Shown here in pieces: positions 17,266-27,247 of a stretch of DNA of 64,000 nt. The notes beneath the pieces are model-generated. The model saw nothing but the letters and a program-made list of their open reading frames with translations. It was not told the DNA's origin and made no database searches. Position 1 is the stretch's first letter; every line of letters begins with the position of its first letter. The position numbers and the translations under genes are program-made. The DNA lies in assembly GCF_029203285.1 (NCBI RefSeq), contig NZ_CP115669.1, positions 186,001-250,000 of the forward strand, given 5' to 3'. The stretch is from Pseudomonas sp. PSE14 (GTDB lineage: Bacteria; Pseudomonadota; Gammaproteobacteria; Pseudomonadales; Pseudomonadaceae).

Positions 17266-18216
17266 TTACAGCGCAAACGGTAGATGAATCTCCACCTTCT
17301 GCCGCTTCTCCAGCCGCCGCTCGAACTCGCTCGGATCGTGGATCAGCACGTCCTGCCCGGCAAAGGCCTCGGCGGCGATCAGCCGCGACAGCCAGAAGCG
17401 CACGCAGGCCACCCGCAGCATCTCCGGCCACAGTTCGGCCTCCAGCGCGGTGAACGGCCGCTTGGCCGCATAGGCCGCCAGCAACGCGCGGGCGCGCGGG
17501 CCGTCGAGGGCGCCGTCTTCGCTGGAGCACCAGTCGTTCACGGCGATCGCCAGGTCGTAGAGCATCCAGCCCGAGCAGGCGTTGTAGAAGTCGATCAGCC
17601 CGGCCAGGTGCGGGCCGTCGAACAGCACGTTGTCGCGGAAGAGGTCGGCATGCAGGTTGGCGCGCGGCAGTGCTGGCTGCTCGGCGAGCAGGCGGGCGAT
17701 TTCTTCCAGCGCATCGGCCAGGAGGTCGGCGGCATGGCCGGACAGGTGCGACTGGAAGGCCTGGCCTTCATGCAGCATCCAGCTCAGGCCACGGTCGCTG
17801 GGGCGCTCGATGATGCGCCCGCGCGTCGCCAGGTGCAGGCGCGCCAGCAGGTCGCCGACTTCCCGGCAATGGTGGTTGTTCGGCGTCCGCTCGTGGCGGC
17901 CCGGCAGGCGCGGTTGCAGCAATGCCGGCTTGCCTTCGAGCTGGCGCAGCGCCTCGCCATCCTTCGTGCGCAGGGCATAGGGCACCGGCAGGTCGGCTTC
18001 GTGCAGGACGTCGAGCAGTTCGATGAAGAACGGCATTTCCTGCACCGGGCCGCGTTCGACCAGGGTCAGGACGAATTCGCCCTGCTCCAGGCTGACGAAG
18101 AAGTTGCTGTTTTCCGAGCCCTCGGCGATACCGCGGAAGTCGTGCAGGCGACCGAGGCCGTAGGGGGCGAGGAAGTCTTCGAGAACCGGACGTTCCAGAG
18201 GTGTGAATACCGACAT
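17266..18216 (-). CDS. thrB: Homoserine kinase ThrB (APH-fold type)
   Basis: A 316-residue homoserine kinase of the aminoglycoside-phosphotransferase-like family used by pseudomonads, rather than the GHMP type of E. coli. It makes O-phosphohomoserine for threonine synthesis. Motifs: SNFFVSLEQGEFVLTL in the N-lobe, catalytic LPRANLHADLFRDNVLF and metal-binding HLAGLIDFYNACSG. I chose the ATG at 18216, preceded by AGAGGA, over an upstream TTG. A 95-residue exported protein follows upstream by 34 bp, the PA5495-PA5494 order. Confidence 0.93.
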   Translation of the reverse strand: MSVFTPLERPVLEDFLAPYGLGRLHDFRGIAEGSENSNFFVSLEQGEFVLTLVERGPVQEMPFFIELLDVLHEADLPVPYALRTKDGEALRQLEGKPALLQPRLPGRHERTPNNHHCREVGDLLARLHLATRGRIIERPSDRGLSWMLHEGQAFQSHLSGHAADLLADALEEIARLLAEQPALPRANLHADLFRDNVLFDGPHLAGLIDFYNACSGWMLYDLAIAVNDWCSSEDGALDGPRARALLAAYAAKRPFTALEAELWPEMLRVACVRFWLSRLIAAEAFAGQDVLIHDPSEFERRLEKRQKVEIHLPFAL

Positions 18217-18250
18217 GCTCAATCCTCTGGAGCGTCGTGGATGGAAAGGG

Positions 18251-18538
18251 TTACCAGCTGAAGATCTGCCACTGTGGAATCAGCTTGTCTGGTTGGTCCG
18301 AGCGGATGAAGTTGCCGTCGCTGCCGTCCTGGCGCACCAGGAAGTACGGCTTGCCGTGCTTGGGCGTGACCTTGATGGCGTAGAGGAAACCGTTCACACG
18401 GTATTCCTGGATGGTCTTGTCGCCTTCCTGGCGGATGGTTACATCCGGCTCCGGCGTCGGGGCATCGTCCGCCGCCATGACGGAAGTCGCGCCAAGACCC
18501 AGCAGAGCGGCGAGCAACAGGCGGTTCAACGTACGCAT
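18251..18538 (-). CDS. DUF2782 exported protein
   Basis: A 95-residue protein of the DUF2782 family: signal peptide MRTLNRLLLAALLGLGATSVMA, then a small compact domain (DVTIRQEGDKTIQEYRVNGFLYAIKVTPKHGKPYFLVR). It is located in the periplasm and its function is unknown. It is consistently placed between polA and thrB in pseudomonads, divergent from polA, and probably co-transcribed with thrB (34-bp gap). Confidence 0.85.
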   Translation of the reverse strand: MRTLNRLLLAALLGLGATSVMAADDAPTPEPDVTIRQEGDKTIQEYRVNGFLYAIKVTPKHGKPYFLVRQDGSDGNFIRSDQPDKLIPQWQIFSW

Positions 18539-18612
18539 GATAACCTTGTCCCTTTGTCGAATTGGCTACGGACAGTTTAGCCCGAGCCCTTCTGAAAAGG
18601 TTGATTCCCCTC

Positions 18613-21354
18613 ATGAGCCAAGCACCCCTCGTCCTCGTGGACGGCTCGTCCTACCTGTATCGCGCCTTCCATGCCCTGCCGCCGCTGACAACCTCCACCG
18701 GCATGCCCACGGGCGCGGTGAAGGGCGTGCTGAACATGCTCAAGAGCCTGCGCAAGCAGTACCCCGACAGCCCCTTCGCGGTGGTGTTCGACGCCAAGGG
18801 CCCGACGTTCCGCGATGCGCTGTTCGCCGAGTACAAGGCCAATCGCCCGTCGATGCCGGACGAGCTGCGCGTTCAGGTCGAACCGCTGCACGCCAGCGTG
18901 CGGGCGCTGGGCCTGCCGCTGCTGTGCGTGGAAGGCGTGGAGGCAGACGACGTGATCGGCACCCTGGCCCGGCGCAGCGCCGCGGCGGGGCGAGCGGTGG
19001 TGATCTCGACCGGTGACAAGGACATGGCGCAACTGGTCGACGGGCACATTACTTTGGTCAACACCATGACCGGAAGCGTGCTCGACCCCGATGGCGTAAA
19101 AGAGAAATTCGGTGTCGGTCCTGAGCTGATCATCGACTACCTCGCGCTGATGGGCGACAAGGTGGACAACATTCCGGGCGTGCCCGGGGTGGGCGAGAAA
19201 ACCGCGCTGGGCCTGCTGGTGGGCGTTGGCGGCGGCCTCGACGTGCTGTATTCCAGCCTGGACAAGGTGCCCGAGCTGCCGATCCGCGGCGCCAAGGGCC
19301 TGCCGGCCAAGCTGGAGGAGCATCGCGAGATGGCTTTCCTGTCCTATGAGCTGGCCACCATCAAGACCGACGTCGAACTGGACGTCGACCTCGATGGGCT
19401 GCACCCGGGCGAGCCGCAGCGCGAGGCGCTGATCGGCCTGTACCGCGAGCTGGAATTCAAGAACTGGCTGGACGACCTGCTGCGCGAGGCCAAGGAAGAG
19501 GGCGGCGGCGACGTCGAAGCGGTGTCCGTCCAGGCCACCGCGAAATACGACACCGTGCTGGAACAGGCCGAATTCGATGCCTGGCTGAAGAAGCTCGAAG
19601 CCGCCGACCTGATCGCCTTCGACACCGAGACCACCAGCCTCGACCCGCAGCAGGCGCAGGTGGTGGGCGTGTCCTTCGCCGTCACCGAAGGCGAGGCCGC
19701 CTACGTGCCGCTGGCGCACAGCTACATGGGCGTGCCGGCGCAACTGGACCGTGACACCGTGCTCAAGGCCCTCAAGCCGTTGCTGGAGGACCCGAAGAAG
19801 CGCAAGGTCGGCCAGCACGCCAAGTACGACATGAACGTCCTGGCCAACGCTTCGACGCCCATCGCCGTGCAGGGCATCGCCTTCGACACCATGCTCGAAT
19901 CCTACGTGCTGGACTCCACCGCGACCCGTCACGACATGGACAGCCTGGCGCTCAAGTACCTCGGCCACAGCACCATCCGCTTCGAGGACATCGCCGGCAA
20001 GGGCGCCAAGCAGTTGACCTTCGACCAGATCGCCATCGAGCAGGCCGGCCCCTACGCGGCCGAGGATGCCGATGTGACCCTGCGTCTGCACCAGACCCTG
20101 TGGGCCAAGTTGCAGGCCATTCCGTCGCTGGAGAAGGTCCTGACCGAGATCGAGATGCCGCTGGTGCCGGTACTGGCGCGCATCGAGCGCAATGGCGCGC
20201 TGGTCGACGCCAATCTGCTGGGCAGGCAGAGCGTCGAGCTGGGCGAGAAGATGGTCGAGCTGGAGCGCAAGGCCTATGACCTGGCCGGGCAGGAGTTCAA
20301 CCTTGGCTCGCCCAAGCAGCTCGGCGCCATCCTTTATGAGAAGCTCGGCCTGCCGGTGCTGGCCAAGACCGCTACCGGCCAGCCGTCTACCGCCGAGAAC
20401 GTCCTCGCCGATCTCGCCGAGCAGGATTACGAGTTGCCCAAGGTGATCATGCAGTACCGCTCCCTGAGCAAGCTCAAGAGCACCTACACCGACAAGCTGC
20501 CGGAGCAGATCAACCCGCGCACTGGGCGCATCCACACCAGTTACCACCAGGCCGTGGCGGCCACCGGCCGGCTGTCCTCCAGCGACCCGAACCTGCAGAA
20601 CATCCCGATCCGTACTGCCGAGGGGCGGCGCATCCGCCAGGCCTTCGTCGCGCCCAAGGGCTACAAGCTGCTGGCGGCGGACTACTCGCAGATCGAACTG
20701 CGCATCATGGCCCACCTGGCCAAGGACGAAGGCCTGCTGGACGCCTTCCGCCACGACCGCGACGTGCACCGCGCCACTGCCGCCGAAGTGTTCGGCGTGC
20801 CCCTGGAGGAGGTCACCTCCGACCAGCGCCGCAGCGCCAAGGCGATCAACTTCGGCCTGATCTACGGCATGAGCGCCTTCGGACTGGCCAAGCAGATCGG
20901 CGTCGAGCGTAAAGAGGCGCAGGCCTATATCGACCGCTACTTCGCCCGCTATCCCGGCGTGCTGGCCTACATGGAGCGCACCCGTGCCCAGGCCGCCGAG
21001 CAGGGCTTCGTCGAGACGCTGTTCGGCCGCCGCCTGTATCTGCCGGAAATCGGCTCGAAGAACGCCGCCATGCGCAAGGCCGCCGAGCGCACCGCGATCA
21101 ACGCGCCGATGCAGGGCACCGCCGCGGACATCATGAAACGCGCCATGGTGGCTGTGGATAACTGGCTGCAGGACAGCGGGATCGACGCCCGCGTGATTCT
21201 CCAGGTACACGACGAACTGGTGCTGGAGGTTCGCGAGGACCAGGTGGAGCAGGTCAGCAACACCATCCGGCCGCTGATGAGCGGCGCGGCGGAGCTGGAT
21301 GTGCCGCTGGTGGTCGAAGCCGGGGTGGGTGCGAACTGGGACGAGGCACACTGA
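18613..21354 (+). CDS. polA: DNA polymerase I
   Basis: A 913-residue three-domain DNA polymerase I for repair and Okazaki-fragment maturation. The 5'-3' exonuclease spans about 1-290 ([40 protein letters not shown]). The 3'-5' exonuclease domain has its DxE motif intact ([12 protein letters not shown]), so proofreading should be active. The polymerase domain has motif [15 protein letters not shown], motif [20 protein letters not shown] and motif [11 protein letters not shown]. The ATG at 18613 matches the family start; a longer frame upstream is not supported. Confidence 0.98.
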   Translation: MSQAPLVLVDGSSYLYRAFHALPPLTTSTGMPTGAVKGVLNMLKSLRKQYPDSPFAVVFDAKGPTFRDALFAEYKANRPSMPDELRVQVEPLHASVRALGLPLLCVEGVEADDVIGTLARRSAAAGRAVVISTGDKDMAQLVDGHITLVNTMTGSVLDPDGVKEKFGVGPELIIDYLALMGDKVDNIPGVPGVGEKTALGLLVGVGGGLDVLYSSLDKVPELPIRGAKGLPAKLEEHREMAFLSYELATIKTDVELDVDLDGLHPGEPQREALIGLYRELEFKNWLDDLLREAKEEGGGDVEAVSVQATAKYDTVLEQAEFDAWLKKLEAADLIAFDTETTSLDPQQAQVVGVSFAVTEGEAAYVPLAHSYMGVPAQLDRDTVLKALKPLLEDPKKRKVGQHAKYDMNVLANASTPIAVQGIAFDTMLESYVLDSTATRHDMDSLALKYLGHSTIRFEDIAGKGAKQLTFDQIAIEQAGPYAAEDADVTLRLHQTLWAKLQAIPSLEKVLTEIEMPLVPVLARIERNGALVDANLLGRQSVELGEKMVELERKAYDLAGQEFNLGSPKQLGAILYEKLGLPVLAKTATGQPSTAENVLADLAEQDYELPKVIMQYRSLSKLKSTYTDKLPEQINPRTGRIHTSYHQAVAATGRLSSSDPNLQNIPIRTAEGRRIRQAFVAPKGYKLLAADYSQIELRIMAHLAKDEGLLDAFRHDRDVHRATAAEVFGVPLEEVTSDQRRSAKAINFGLIYGMSAFGLAKQIGVERKEAQAYIDRYFARYPGVLAYMERTRAQAAEQGFVETLFGRRLYLPEIGSKNAAMRKAAERTAINAPMQGTAADIMKRAMVAVDNWLQDSGIDARVILQVHDELVLEVREDQVEQVSNTIRPLMSGAAELDVPLVVEAGVGANWDEAH

Positions 21355-21444
21355 CGAACGGTCGAGGGGCCCGGGTGGCGGGCCTCTCGGTAGACCGATG
21401 AGCGGTCGTTCCGGGCCTTGCGAAAAATATTTTCGGGGCCTGCT

Positions 21445-21472
21445 GAACTTTCCCGCAAACGCCCCAGTCAGA
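21445..21472 (+). promoter_or_regulatory. Sigma-22 (AlgU/RpoE-type) promoter of ersA
   Basis: GAACTT (21445-21450), 17-bp spacer, TCAGA (21468-21472) matches the envelope-stress sigma-factor promoter (GAACTT-N16/17-TCtga). Transcription should start near 21479. Confidence 0.8.
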
Positions 21473-21478
21473 ACACGT

Positions 21479-21608
21479 GAATGGCTGGTGAAGCCCTTCG
21501 ATGCTCCTTTGCAGTGTTTAGTGTTGGCAGATTACTGGACCCCGCCCTAGCGGTCCGGACTTAAACCCCGAACTTCCCCCTCCCCATACGAAGCTCGGGG
21601 TTTTTTTT
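21479..21608 (+). ncRNA. ersA: ErsA small regulatory RNA
   Basis: No protein is encoded between polA and engB, but an AlgU-type promoter is followed about 130 bp later by a strong intrinsic terminator: stem 21566-21575/21591-21600 (CCCCGAACTT with AAGCTCGGGG) and eight T residues. In P. aeruginosa the Hfq-binding sRNA ErsA, dependent on sigma-22 and regulating envelope and biofilm genes, lies at this site, syntenic with Spot 42 of E. coli. The pyrimidine-rich CTTCCCCCTCCCC sits in the terminator loop. Ends are inferred from promoter and terminator. Confidence 0.82.
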
Positions 21609-21617
21609 GCCTGCGAT

Positions 21618-22292
21618 TCAGCCTTCGGCTTCCTCGCCCACCTCTTCCTCCTCGTCATCCAGCAGCCCCAGCCAGCCGGCCAGGACCATCTGCGCCTCTT
21701 CCACGCCCTGACGCTTGGGGGCGGAGAACAGCTGCAGGGTGGCCACGTCGCCCCAGCCCTGCTGGATTTCCTTGCGCACTTTCAGCAGCGCGTTCTTCGC
21801 CGCGCCGAACGCGAGCTTGTCGGCCTTGGTCAGCAGCACGTGGATCGGCAACTGGCTGGCCTGGGCCCAGTCCAGCATCAGGCGGTCGAAATCGGTCAGC
21901 GGATGGCGGATGTCCATCAGCAGCACCACGCCGGCCAGGGCGTTGCGGCTGCTCAGGTAAGCCTCCAGGTGCTGCTGCCAGTGCAGTTTCAGCGGAATCG
22001 GCACCTTGGCGTAGCCGTAGCCGGGCAGGTCGACCAGCCGGCGCTCGTCATCCAGGCGGAAGAAGTTCAGTAACTGGGTGCGGCCCGGGGTCTTGGAGGT
22101 GCGCGCCAGGTTCGCGTGGGTCAGGGCGTTCAGCGCGCTGGACTTGCCCGCATTGGAGCGGCCGGCGAAGGCGACTTCCAGGCCGGTGTCTTCCGGGCAC
22201 TGGTTCACCTTGGCGGCGCTGATGAGGAACGTGGCCTGTTGGCACAGGCCGAGAATCGGGTTTTTCGCAGGGTTCATGGGGGGCATGGGCAT
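21618..22292 (-). CDS. engB: Ribosome biogenesis GTPase EngB/YsxC
   Basis: A 224-residue EngB (YihA/YsxC) GTPase needed for large-subunit assembly. G1 GRSNAGKSS, switch [12 protein letters not shown]3 [11 protein letters not shown]4 TKADK are all present; the C-terminus is an acidic tail ([15 protein letters not shown]). Three in-frame ATGs lie close together (22292, 22286, 22277), none with a clear ribosome site; family alignment favours the third ([10 protein letters not shown]). It is convergent with polA/ersA. Confidence 0.95.
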   Translation of the reverse strand: MPMPPMNPAKNPILGLCQQATFLISAAKVNQCPEDTGLEVAFAGRSNAGKSSALNALTHANLARTSKTPGRTQLLNFFRLDDERRLVDLPGYGYAKVPIPLKLHWQQHLEAYLSSRNALAGVVLLMDIRHPLTDFDRLMLDWAQASQLPIHVLLTKADKLAFGAAKNALLKVRKEIQQGWGDVATLQLFSAPKRQGVEEAQMVLAGWLGLLDDEEEEVGEEAEG

Positions 22293-22344
22293 ATTCGCAG
22301 AGGGGTGCGACCAGGTGTCGCGGGGAGCGGGCTCGTTTCCGTTT

Positions 22345-22368
22345 CGGCATTGGAAGTATATAATGCCG
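22345..22368 (+). promoter_or_regulatory. Inverted repeat over a TATAAT promoter, upstream of cytochrome genes
   Basis: CGGCATT (22345-22351) and AATGCCG (22362-22368) form a perfect 7-bp inverted repeat with a 10-bp spacer that includes a TATAAT-like -10 (22358-22363). It lies about 100 bp before the cytochrome c start and on the far side of divergent engB. It could be an operator; the regulator is unknown. No ANR box was seen. Confidence 0.4.
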
Positions 22369-22468
22369 CGGATTTTGTGTGCGCTTTATCCCCCAGGGTC
22401 GGGCGCCACGGGAACTCCAGAAGTTCGCGCATTTAGAACGCGAACGTTCCCTGACGATGAGGACAATC

Positions 22469-22759
22469 ATGAAGAAACTGCTGTTCGCAGCCATCGTTGC
22501 CGCGCTGGCCTCCAGCGCCCAGGCCGCCCAGGATCCGGAAGCCGTGTTCAACCGAGCCTGTGGCGCCTGCCACAGTGGCCAGTTGCCGATGGCGCCGAAG
22601 AAGGGCGATGCCGCCGCGTGGAAACCGCGCCTGGACAAGGGCATGGACACGCTGGTGCAACACGTGACCAACGGTTTCAACGCGATGCCGCCTCGCGGCC
22701 TGTGCACCGACTGCAGCGCCGAGGATTACCAGGCCATCATCCAGTGGATGTCCAAGTAA
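22469..22759 (+). CDS. Cytochrome c5-type periplasmic protein
   Basis: A 96-residue class I cytochrome c: signal peptide MKKLLFAAIVAALASSAQA, heme attachment CGACH, distal Met probably in FNAMPPRG, and the extra Cys pair LCTDC typical of c5. The ATG at 22469 is preceded by GAGGA; another ATG four codons earlier is less well placed. It precedes cytochrome c4 by 47 bp (PA5491-PA5490 order). It likely carries electrons to terminal oxidases. Confidence 0.9.
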   Translation: MKKLLFAAIVAALASSAQAAQDPEAVFNRACGACHSGQLPMAPKKGDAAAWKPRLDKGMDTLVQHVTNGFNAMPPRGLCTDCSAEDYQAIIQWMSK

Positions 22760-22806
22760 TCCCGGAAGCCCTACTCTTTCACCCTTAGCCGTTATTGGAT
22801 TAGCTG

Positions 22807-23412
22807 ATGAACAAATTGATCGTGAGTCTGCTGTTGACCCTGGGCCTTACCGGCGTAGCGCACGCCGCTGGCGATGCCAAGGCCGGTCAGGCGAAAGCTG
22901 CTGTATGTGGTGCCTGCCATGGCGCCGATGGCAACAGCATGGCGCCGAACTTCCCGAAACTGGCCGGCCAGGGTGAGCGTTACCTGCTCAAGCAGATGCA
23001 CGACATCAAGGAAGGCCGCCGCACCGTGCTGGAAATGACCGGCCTGCTGACCAACCTGAGCGACCAGGACCTGGCCGACATCGCCGCCTACTTCTCCAGC
23101 CAGAACATGAGCATCGGCATGGCCGATCCGAAGCTGGTCGCCCAGGGTGAAGCCCTGTTCCGCGGCGGCAAGCTCAACGAAGGCATGCCGGCCTGCACCG
23201 GTTGCCACAACCCCAGTGGCCTGGGCAACGCCGAAGCCGGCTTCCCGCACCTGGGTGGCCAGCACTCGGCCTACACCGCCAAGCAACTGACCGCCTTCCG
23301 CGAAGGCGATCGCACCAACGACGGCGATGCCATGATCATGCGCAGCATCGCCGCCAAGCTGTCCAACAAGGACATCGCCGCGATCTCCAGCTACATCGAA
23401 GGCCTGCACTAA
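22807..23412 (+). CDS. cc4: Diheme cytochrome c4
   Basis: A 201-residue diheme cytochrome c with signal peptide (MNKLIVSLLLTLGLTGVAHA) and two similar domains, each with a heme site: CGACHG in the first half and CTGCH in the second. Each half ends in a run like NLSDQDLADIAAYFSSQ / KLSNKDIAAISSYIEG. c4 passes electrons from the bc1 complex to cbb3-type oxidases. It is co-located with the c5-type gene and followed by a strong terminator. Confidence 0.95.
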   Translation: MNKLIVSLLLTLGLTGVAHAAGDAKAGQAKAAVCGACHGADGNSMAPNFPKLAGQGERYLLKQMHDIKEGRRTVLEMTGLLTNLSDQDLADIAAYFSSQNMSIGMADPKLVAQGEALFRGGKLNEGMPACTGCHNPSGLGNAEAGFPHLGGQHSAYTAKQLTAFREGDRTNDGDAMIMRSIAAKLSNKDIAAISSYIEGLH

Positions 23413-23442
23413 GCCGCGCGCCGGGCGGAAATCGCTGGAATG

Positions 23443-23471
23443 AAAAAAGGGTGGCTTCGGCCGCCCTTTTT
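23443..23471. terminator. Terminator between cc4 and dsbA
   Basis: AAAAAGGGTGGC-TTCG-GCCGCCCTTTTT forms a 12-bp hairpin with a stable TTCG loop and T-run on the plus strand, 30 bp past the cytochrome c4 stop. The A-run on the other side could also let it act in reverse. Confidence 0.92.
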
Positions 23472-23580
23472 CGCATCCGCCGCCACTACAATGCTGGAAC
23501 CGCACCTGGCGCCCCAGGTCAAAACCGCTTCATCCCGCCGCGCCCGAGCGAGGCGGATCCGCTCAGCCAAGGAGTGAACC

Positions 23581-24222
23581 ATGCGTAACCTGATTTTCAC
23601 CGCCGCGCTTGCCGTTGCCGGTCTGTTCGCCTTCAACGCGAATGCCACCGAGTTCGAGGCTGGCAAGAACTACACCGAGCTGAGCCAGGCCGTGCCTGTG
23701 TCCCAGCCGGGCAAGATCGAGGTGGTGGAGCTGTTCTGGTACGGTTGCCCGCACTGCTATGCCTTCGAGCCGACCATCAATCCGTGGGTCGAGAAGCTGC
23801 CGGCCGACGTGCATTTCGTACGCATCCCCGCTATGTTCGGCGGCCTGTGGAACATCCATGGCCAGCTGTTCCTGACCCTGGAATCCATGGGCGTGGAGCA
23901 GAAGGTCCACCATGCGATCTTCGAAAAGCTGCACAACAACCCCAAGAGCCTGACCACCCCGGAAGAAATGGCCGCCTTCGTGGCTGAGCAGGGCCTGGAC
24001 AAGGACAAGTTCCTCAGCACCTACAACTCCTTCGCCATCAAGGGCCAGATCGAGAAGGCCAAGAAACTGGCGATGGCGTACCAGATCAGCGGCGTACCGA
24101 CCATGGTCGTCAACGGCAAGTACCGCTTCGACATCGGTTCGGCCGGCAGCCCGGAAGCCGCCCTGGAGCTGGCTGACCAGCTGATCGCCAAGGAACGCAC
24201 CACCGCCAAGGCCGCTCAGTAA
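23581..24222 (+). CDS. dsbA: Thiol:disulfide interchange protein DsbA
   Basis: A 213-residue periplasmic disulfide oxidoreductase. Signal peptide MRNLIFTAALAVAGLFAFNANA, thioredoxin fold with the DsbA active site C56-P-H-C59 (FWYGCPHCY), and the cis-Pro loop SGVPTMVVNG. A ribosome site AAGGAG precedes the ATG. It introduces disulfides into exported proteins; placement next to cytochromes c fits shared oxidative folding. The EEP hydrolase begins 10 bp downstream, so the two may share a transcript. Confidence 0.97.
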   Translation: MRNLIFTAALAVAGLFAFNANATEFEAGKNYTELSQAVPVSQPGKIEVVELFWYGCPHCYAFEPTINPWVEKLPADVHFVRIPAMFGGLWNIHGQLFLTLESMGVEQKVHHAIFEKLHNNPKSLTTPEEMAAFVAEQGLDKDKFLSTYNSFAIKGQIEKAKKLAMAYQISGVPTMVVNGKYRFDIGSAGSPEAALELADQLIAKERTTAKAAQ

Positions 24223-24232
24223 GGAGCTGGCG

Positions 24233-25105
24233 ATGCTGCGCCGGCGGACTCGAGATCGTGTCGCGGGGGTCTGTGTCCCGAGGGTGAATCCCATCCACGG
24301 GAGCGCTTCGGGCTTGCCCGATGACGGCCGGCTCCGCCTGCTCAGCTTCAACATCCAGGTCGGTATCAGCACCGAGCGTTACCGGCACTACCTGACCCGC
24401 GGCTGGCAGCACCTGCTGCCGACCGCGGGACGGGCGAGCAACCTGCAACGCATTGGCGAGCTGCTTGCCGACTATGATCTGGTGGCGTTGCAGGAGGCCG
24501 ACGGCGGCAGCATCCGCTCCGGCAACATCAACCAGGTCGAACACCTGGCCCAGCTCGGTGCCTTTCCCTACTGGTACCAGCAACTCAACCGCAATCTCGG
24601 GCGCATCGCCCAGCACAGCAACGGCTTGCTCAGCCGTCTGCAGCCCACCGCCCTGGAAGACCATCCGCTGCCCGGCCCGCCCGGACGCGGCGCGATCCTC
24701 ATGCGCTTCGGCGAAGGCGAGGACGCCCTCGCGGTGGTGATGATGCACCTGGCCCTGGGCGCGCGAACCCGTACCCGCCAGCTCGCCTACATCCGCGAGC
24801 TGCTGCAGGGCTATCGCCACCAGGTGCTGATGGGCGACATGAACACCCACGCCGCCGACCTGCTGGAAAGCTCGCCCCTGCGCGACCTCGGGCTGATCGC
24901 GCCGCAAGTGGAAGCCACCTTCCCCAGCTGGCGCCCGCAGCGCTGCCTGGACCATATCCTGCTCAGTTCCGAGCTGGCGCTGGAGCGCGTCAGCGTCCTG
25001 CCGCAACCGATTTCCGACCACCTGCCGGTGGCCGTGGAAATCCGCTTGCCGGATGCCTTGCGCACCTCCTCGTCGCTCGCCTTGCGCGGCGAGGCCATTG
25101 AATGA
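24233..25105 (+). CDS. Endonuclease/exonuclease/phosphatase (EEP) superfamily protein
   Basis: A 290-residue EEP-fold metal-dependent hydrolase. Motifs: [12 protein letters not shown] (metal-binding Asn), [12 protein letters not shown] (Glu), [13 protein letters not shown] (Asp/Asn) and [12 protein letters not shown] (catalytic His). There is no signal peptide. The substrate is unknown; relatives hydrolyse nucleic acids, inositol phosphates or phospholipids. AAGGAG precedes the start. It overlaps the following diguanylate cyclase gene by 4 bp, so the two are coupled. Confidence 0.88.
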   Translation: MLRRRTRDRVAGVCVPRVNPIHGSASGLPDDGRLRLLSFNIQVGISTERYRHYLTRGWQHLLPTAGRASNLQRIGELLADYDLVALQEADGGSIRSGNINQVEHLAQLGAFPYWYQQLNRNLGRIAQHSNGLLSRLQPTALEDHPLPGPPGRGAILMRFGEGEDALAVVMMHLALGARTRTRQLAYIRELLQGYRHQVLMGDMNTHAADLLESSPLRDLGLIAPQVEATFPSWRPQRCLDHILLSSELALERVSVLPQPISDHLPVAVEIRLPDALRTSSSLALRGEAIE

Positions 25106-27003
25106 GTCGCGAAGCCGAACCGCGCTGGAAACAGAAGTACCTCGACAACCTCGAGCAACAGGAAAAGCTCGAGCGGCGCTGGAACGCCCGCGTCGACCTG
25201 CTGCGCCGAGGCCTGGTGCGCAGCAGCCTGGCGGCGGAAGGCAGCGACAAAGCGGTGGACGCCTGCATGAAGGAGCTGCGCGAGGTCCTGCGCCGCGACG
25301 AAATGGACGCCGGCCTGGCTCGCCTGATCCCGCAACTGGAACGCGCGGTGCTCGATTCCGAGCAGCGCCGCCAGCAGCGCATCGAGCAGAACATCGCGGC
25401 GCTCTCCCAACTCGCCCAGCAACTACTGGCGCTGGAGCTGCCGGGGGACGTGCGCAAGCCGCTCAAGCATTTCGCCAGGGACATCGCCGCGCGCGCCAGC
25501 AGCTCCCGCGAGCTGCCGGCCCTGCTTACCGAACTGAGTGGCCTGCAGCGCCGCGTACTGGAACACTTCAACGGCGCCGACAATGAGCAACGCCCTGGCC
25601 TGCTGCAACGCCTGTTCGGTGGGCGCGAGGCTGCCGCCGATGCGCCGGAGGAGTTTCAGGTGGCCACTGCCGCTATGGCCGAAGCATCTGTGGTCGAAGC
25701 GGCGGCGCAGGGTGAGCCAGAGGCAGCTCAGGTTGAATCGCCGGCACCTGCACCCCAGCCCGAGCCTGTAGCGGCCGAGCCCATTGCTGAGCCGGCCGTG
25801 GTGACAGCTACCACGGTGGCTGCCGAAGCGCCGGCCGTTTCTCCAGGCGTGGCGCCGGGACCTGCCCTGCTCGACAGCCTGCCATTGCCTCCCGGCCTGT
25901 TCGGCGAGCCAGCCGAAGCGGCCGACCCATACGCCCTGCCACCGCGCCCGGAGCCGGGCTACAGCGCGGTCGCGCCGCATATCGAAGCCAGCCTGCTGCA
26001 TCTGCTGGACGAGATGCACCTGCCGATCACCCACCAGCCCCAGGCCGATGCCCTGCGCACCCGCATTCACGGCAGCCTGAACTGGTACGAACTGGTGCCG
26101 GTGCTGGATGACCTGGCGGTGCTGGTGCTCTCGCTCAACGACAGCGGCCAGCGCGAGTTCGAAGGCTACCTGTACCAGCTCAATGAGCGCCTGGGCGTCT
26201 TCCTCGACGGACTGCAGGCCGTACACGACAACCATGCCGGCGCAAGCTCCAGCGCCCGTGCCCTGGACGACACGTTGCGCGAGCACGTCAGCGGCCTGAA
26301 GGACAGCGTGCTGGAAGCCACTGACCTCGAGAGCCTCAAGCGCCACGTGGAACGCCGCCTGCAGGGCCTGGTCGGCACCATGGACCAGTTCCGCGAGGAG
26401 CGCGAAGCCCGCGAGCGCGAAGTGGGTGAGCGCATCCAGTCACTGATGACGCGGGTCGCGAGCATGGAAGAGGAGGCGCGGACCTTCAAGGCCAATATCG
26501 AGGACCAGCGTCAGAAGGCCATGACCGACGCGCTCACCGGCCTGCCCAACCGCGCCGCCCTGATCGAGCGCCTGGAGCAGGAAGTGGCCCGTTGGGAGCG
26601 GTCCGGCGGTGACCTGCTGCTGGCGGTCCTGGACGTGGACCACTTCAAGCGCATCAATGACGACTTCGGCCATCTGGCCGGTGACAAGGTGCTGAAGATC
26701 ATCGCCTCGGAGCTTTCCAAGCGCCTGCGCAAGACCGATTTCATCGCCCGCTACGGCGGCGAGGAGTTCGTCGTGCTGCTGCCCGCGACGCCCCTGGAGG
26801 GCGGCCAGCGGCTGCTTGACCAACTGCGTGGCGCGGTGGAAGCCTGCCCGTTCCACTTCAAGGGCGAGCGTCTGGTCATCACCTGTTCGGCCGGTCTGAC
26901 GGCCTTCCGTACCGACGAGCGCAGCGATGCGGTCTTCGAGCGTGCCGACCAGGCGCTGTACCGCGCCAAGCGTGGCGGGCGCAATCGACTGGAAGTCGAC
27001 TGA
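25102..27003 (+). CDS. dgcH: Diguanylate cyclase (DgcH-like)
   Basis: A 633-residue soluble GGDEF protein that should make c-di-GMP. Residues 1-190 are helical and charged. About 190-300 is an Ala/Pro/Glu-rich low-complexity linker. A second helical region (about 290-470) includes a coiled-coil stretch ([35 protein letters not shown]). The GGDEF domain follows from about 475 with active site GGEEF, and an intact RxxD inhibitory site (RKTD) five residues before it, so product feedback is expected. Context matches PA5487 (DgcH). Confidence 0.93.
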   Translation: MSREAEPRWKQKYLDNLEQQEKLERRWNARVDLLRRGLVRSSLAAEGSDKAVDACMKELREVLRRDEMDAGLARLIPQLERAVLDSEQRRQQRIEQNIAALSQLAQQLLALELPGDVRKPLKHFARDIAARASSSRELPALLTELSGLQRRVLEHFNGADNEQRPGLLQRLFGGREAAADAPEEFQVATAAMAEASVVEAAAQGEPEAAQVESPAPAPQPEPVAAEPIAEPAVVTATTVAAEAPAVSPGVAPGPALLDSLPLPPGLFGEPAEAADPYALPPRPEPGYSAVAPHIEASLLHLLDEMHLPITHQPQADALRTRIHGSLNWYELVPVLDDLAVLVLSLNDSGQREFEGYLYQLNERLGVFLDGLQAVHDNHAGASSSARALDDTLREHVSGLKDSVLEATDLESLKRHVERRLQGLVGTMDQFREEREAREREVGERIQSLMTRVASMEEEARTFKANIEDQRQKAMTDALTGLPNRAALIERLEQEVARWERSGGDLLLAVLDVDHFKRINDDFGHLAGDKVLKIIASELSKRLRKTDFIARYGGEEFVVLLPATPLEGGQRLLDQLRGAVEACPFHFKGERLVITCSAGLTAFRTDERSDAVFERADQALYRAKRGGRNRLEVD

Positions 27004-27022
27004 GCCTCCGCTCGATGTTCCC

Positions 27023-27151
27023 GTAGGGCGTATAACGCTATGTGTTATACGCCGCTTGACCTTGGCTACAGGGTGCTCCGGGTTCAGCCCTGGCGCCGGC
27101 TATGGGGTGGAGGTGTAGCGGCGTACAACCGCTAACGGTTGTACGCCCTAC
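27023..27151. repeat. Compound REP-like element, copy 2 (129 bp, inverted relative to copy 1)
   Basis: Bounded by GTAGGGCGTATAAC and the complementary end ...GTACGCCCTAC. Left: stem GGCGTATAAC/GTTATACGCC (27027-27036/27044-27053). Right: stem GGCGTACAACCG/CGGTTGTACGCC (27120-27131/27136-27147). The reverse complement aligns with 3027-3153 over both stems and the CCAAGGTCAA stretch, while the middle has diverged. It lies 19 bp after dgcH. Confidence 0.85.
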
Positions 27152-27223
27152 AGAAAAAACTTCCGTTCACGCCATAAAATCTTGACGAACGAAAGTTCTT
27201 GGGTTTTGATTCGCGCAATTATC

Positions 27224-27236
27224 TTTCGAATCGAAA
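27224..27236. promoter_or_regulatory. Palindrome at the glmR start (candidate autoregulatory operator)
   Basis: TTTCGAATCGAAA is a perfect palindrome 11 bp before the glmR ATG, in a strongly AT-rich stretch (27160-27247) with further TTCG-like motifs. DeoR-family repressors often bind TTCG-containing repeats near their own start, so this is a candidate GlmR site. Confidence 0.45.
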
Positions 27237-27247
27237 CTTAAGTATTC

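Noticed and set aside
18577-21351. A 924-codon minus-strand frame opposite polA
   Set aside because: It is antisense to a certain polA, with composition bias and no motif.
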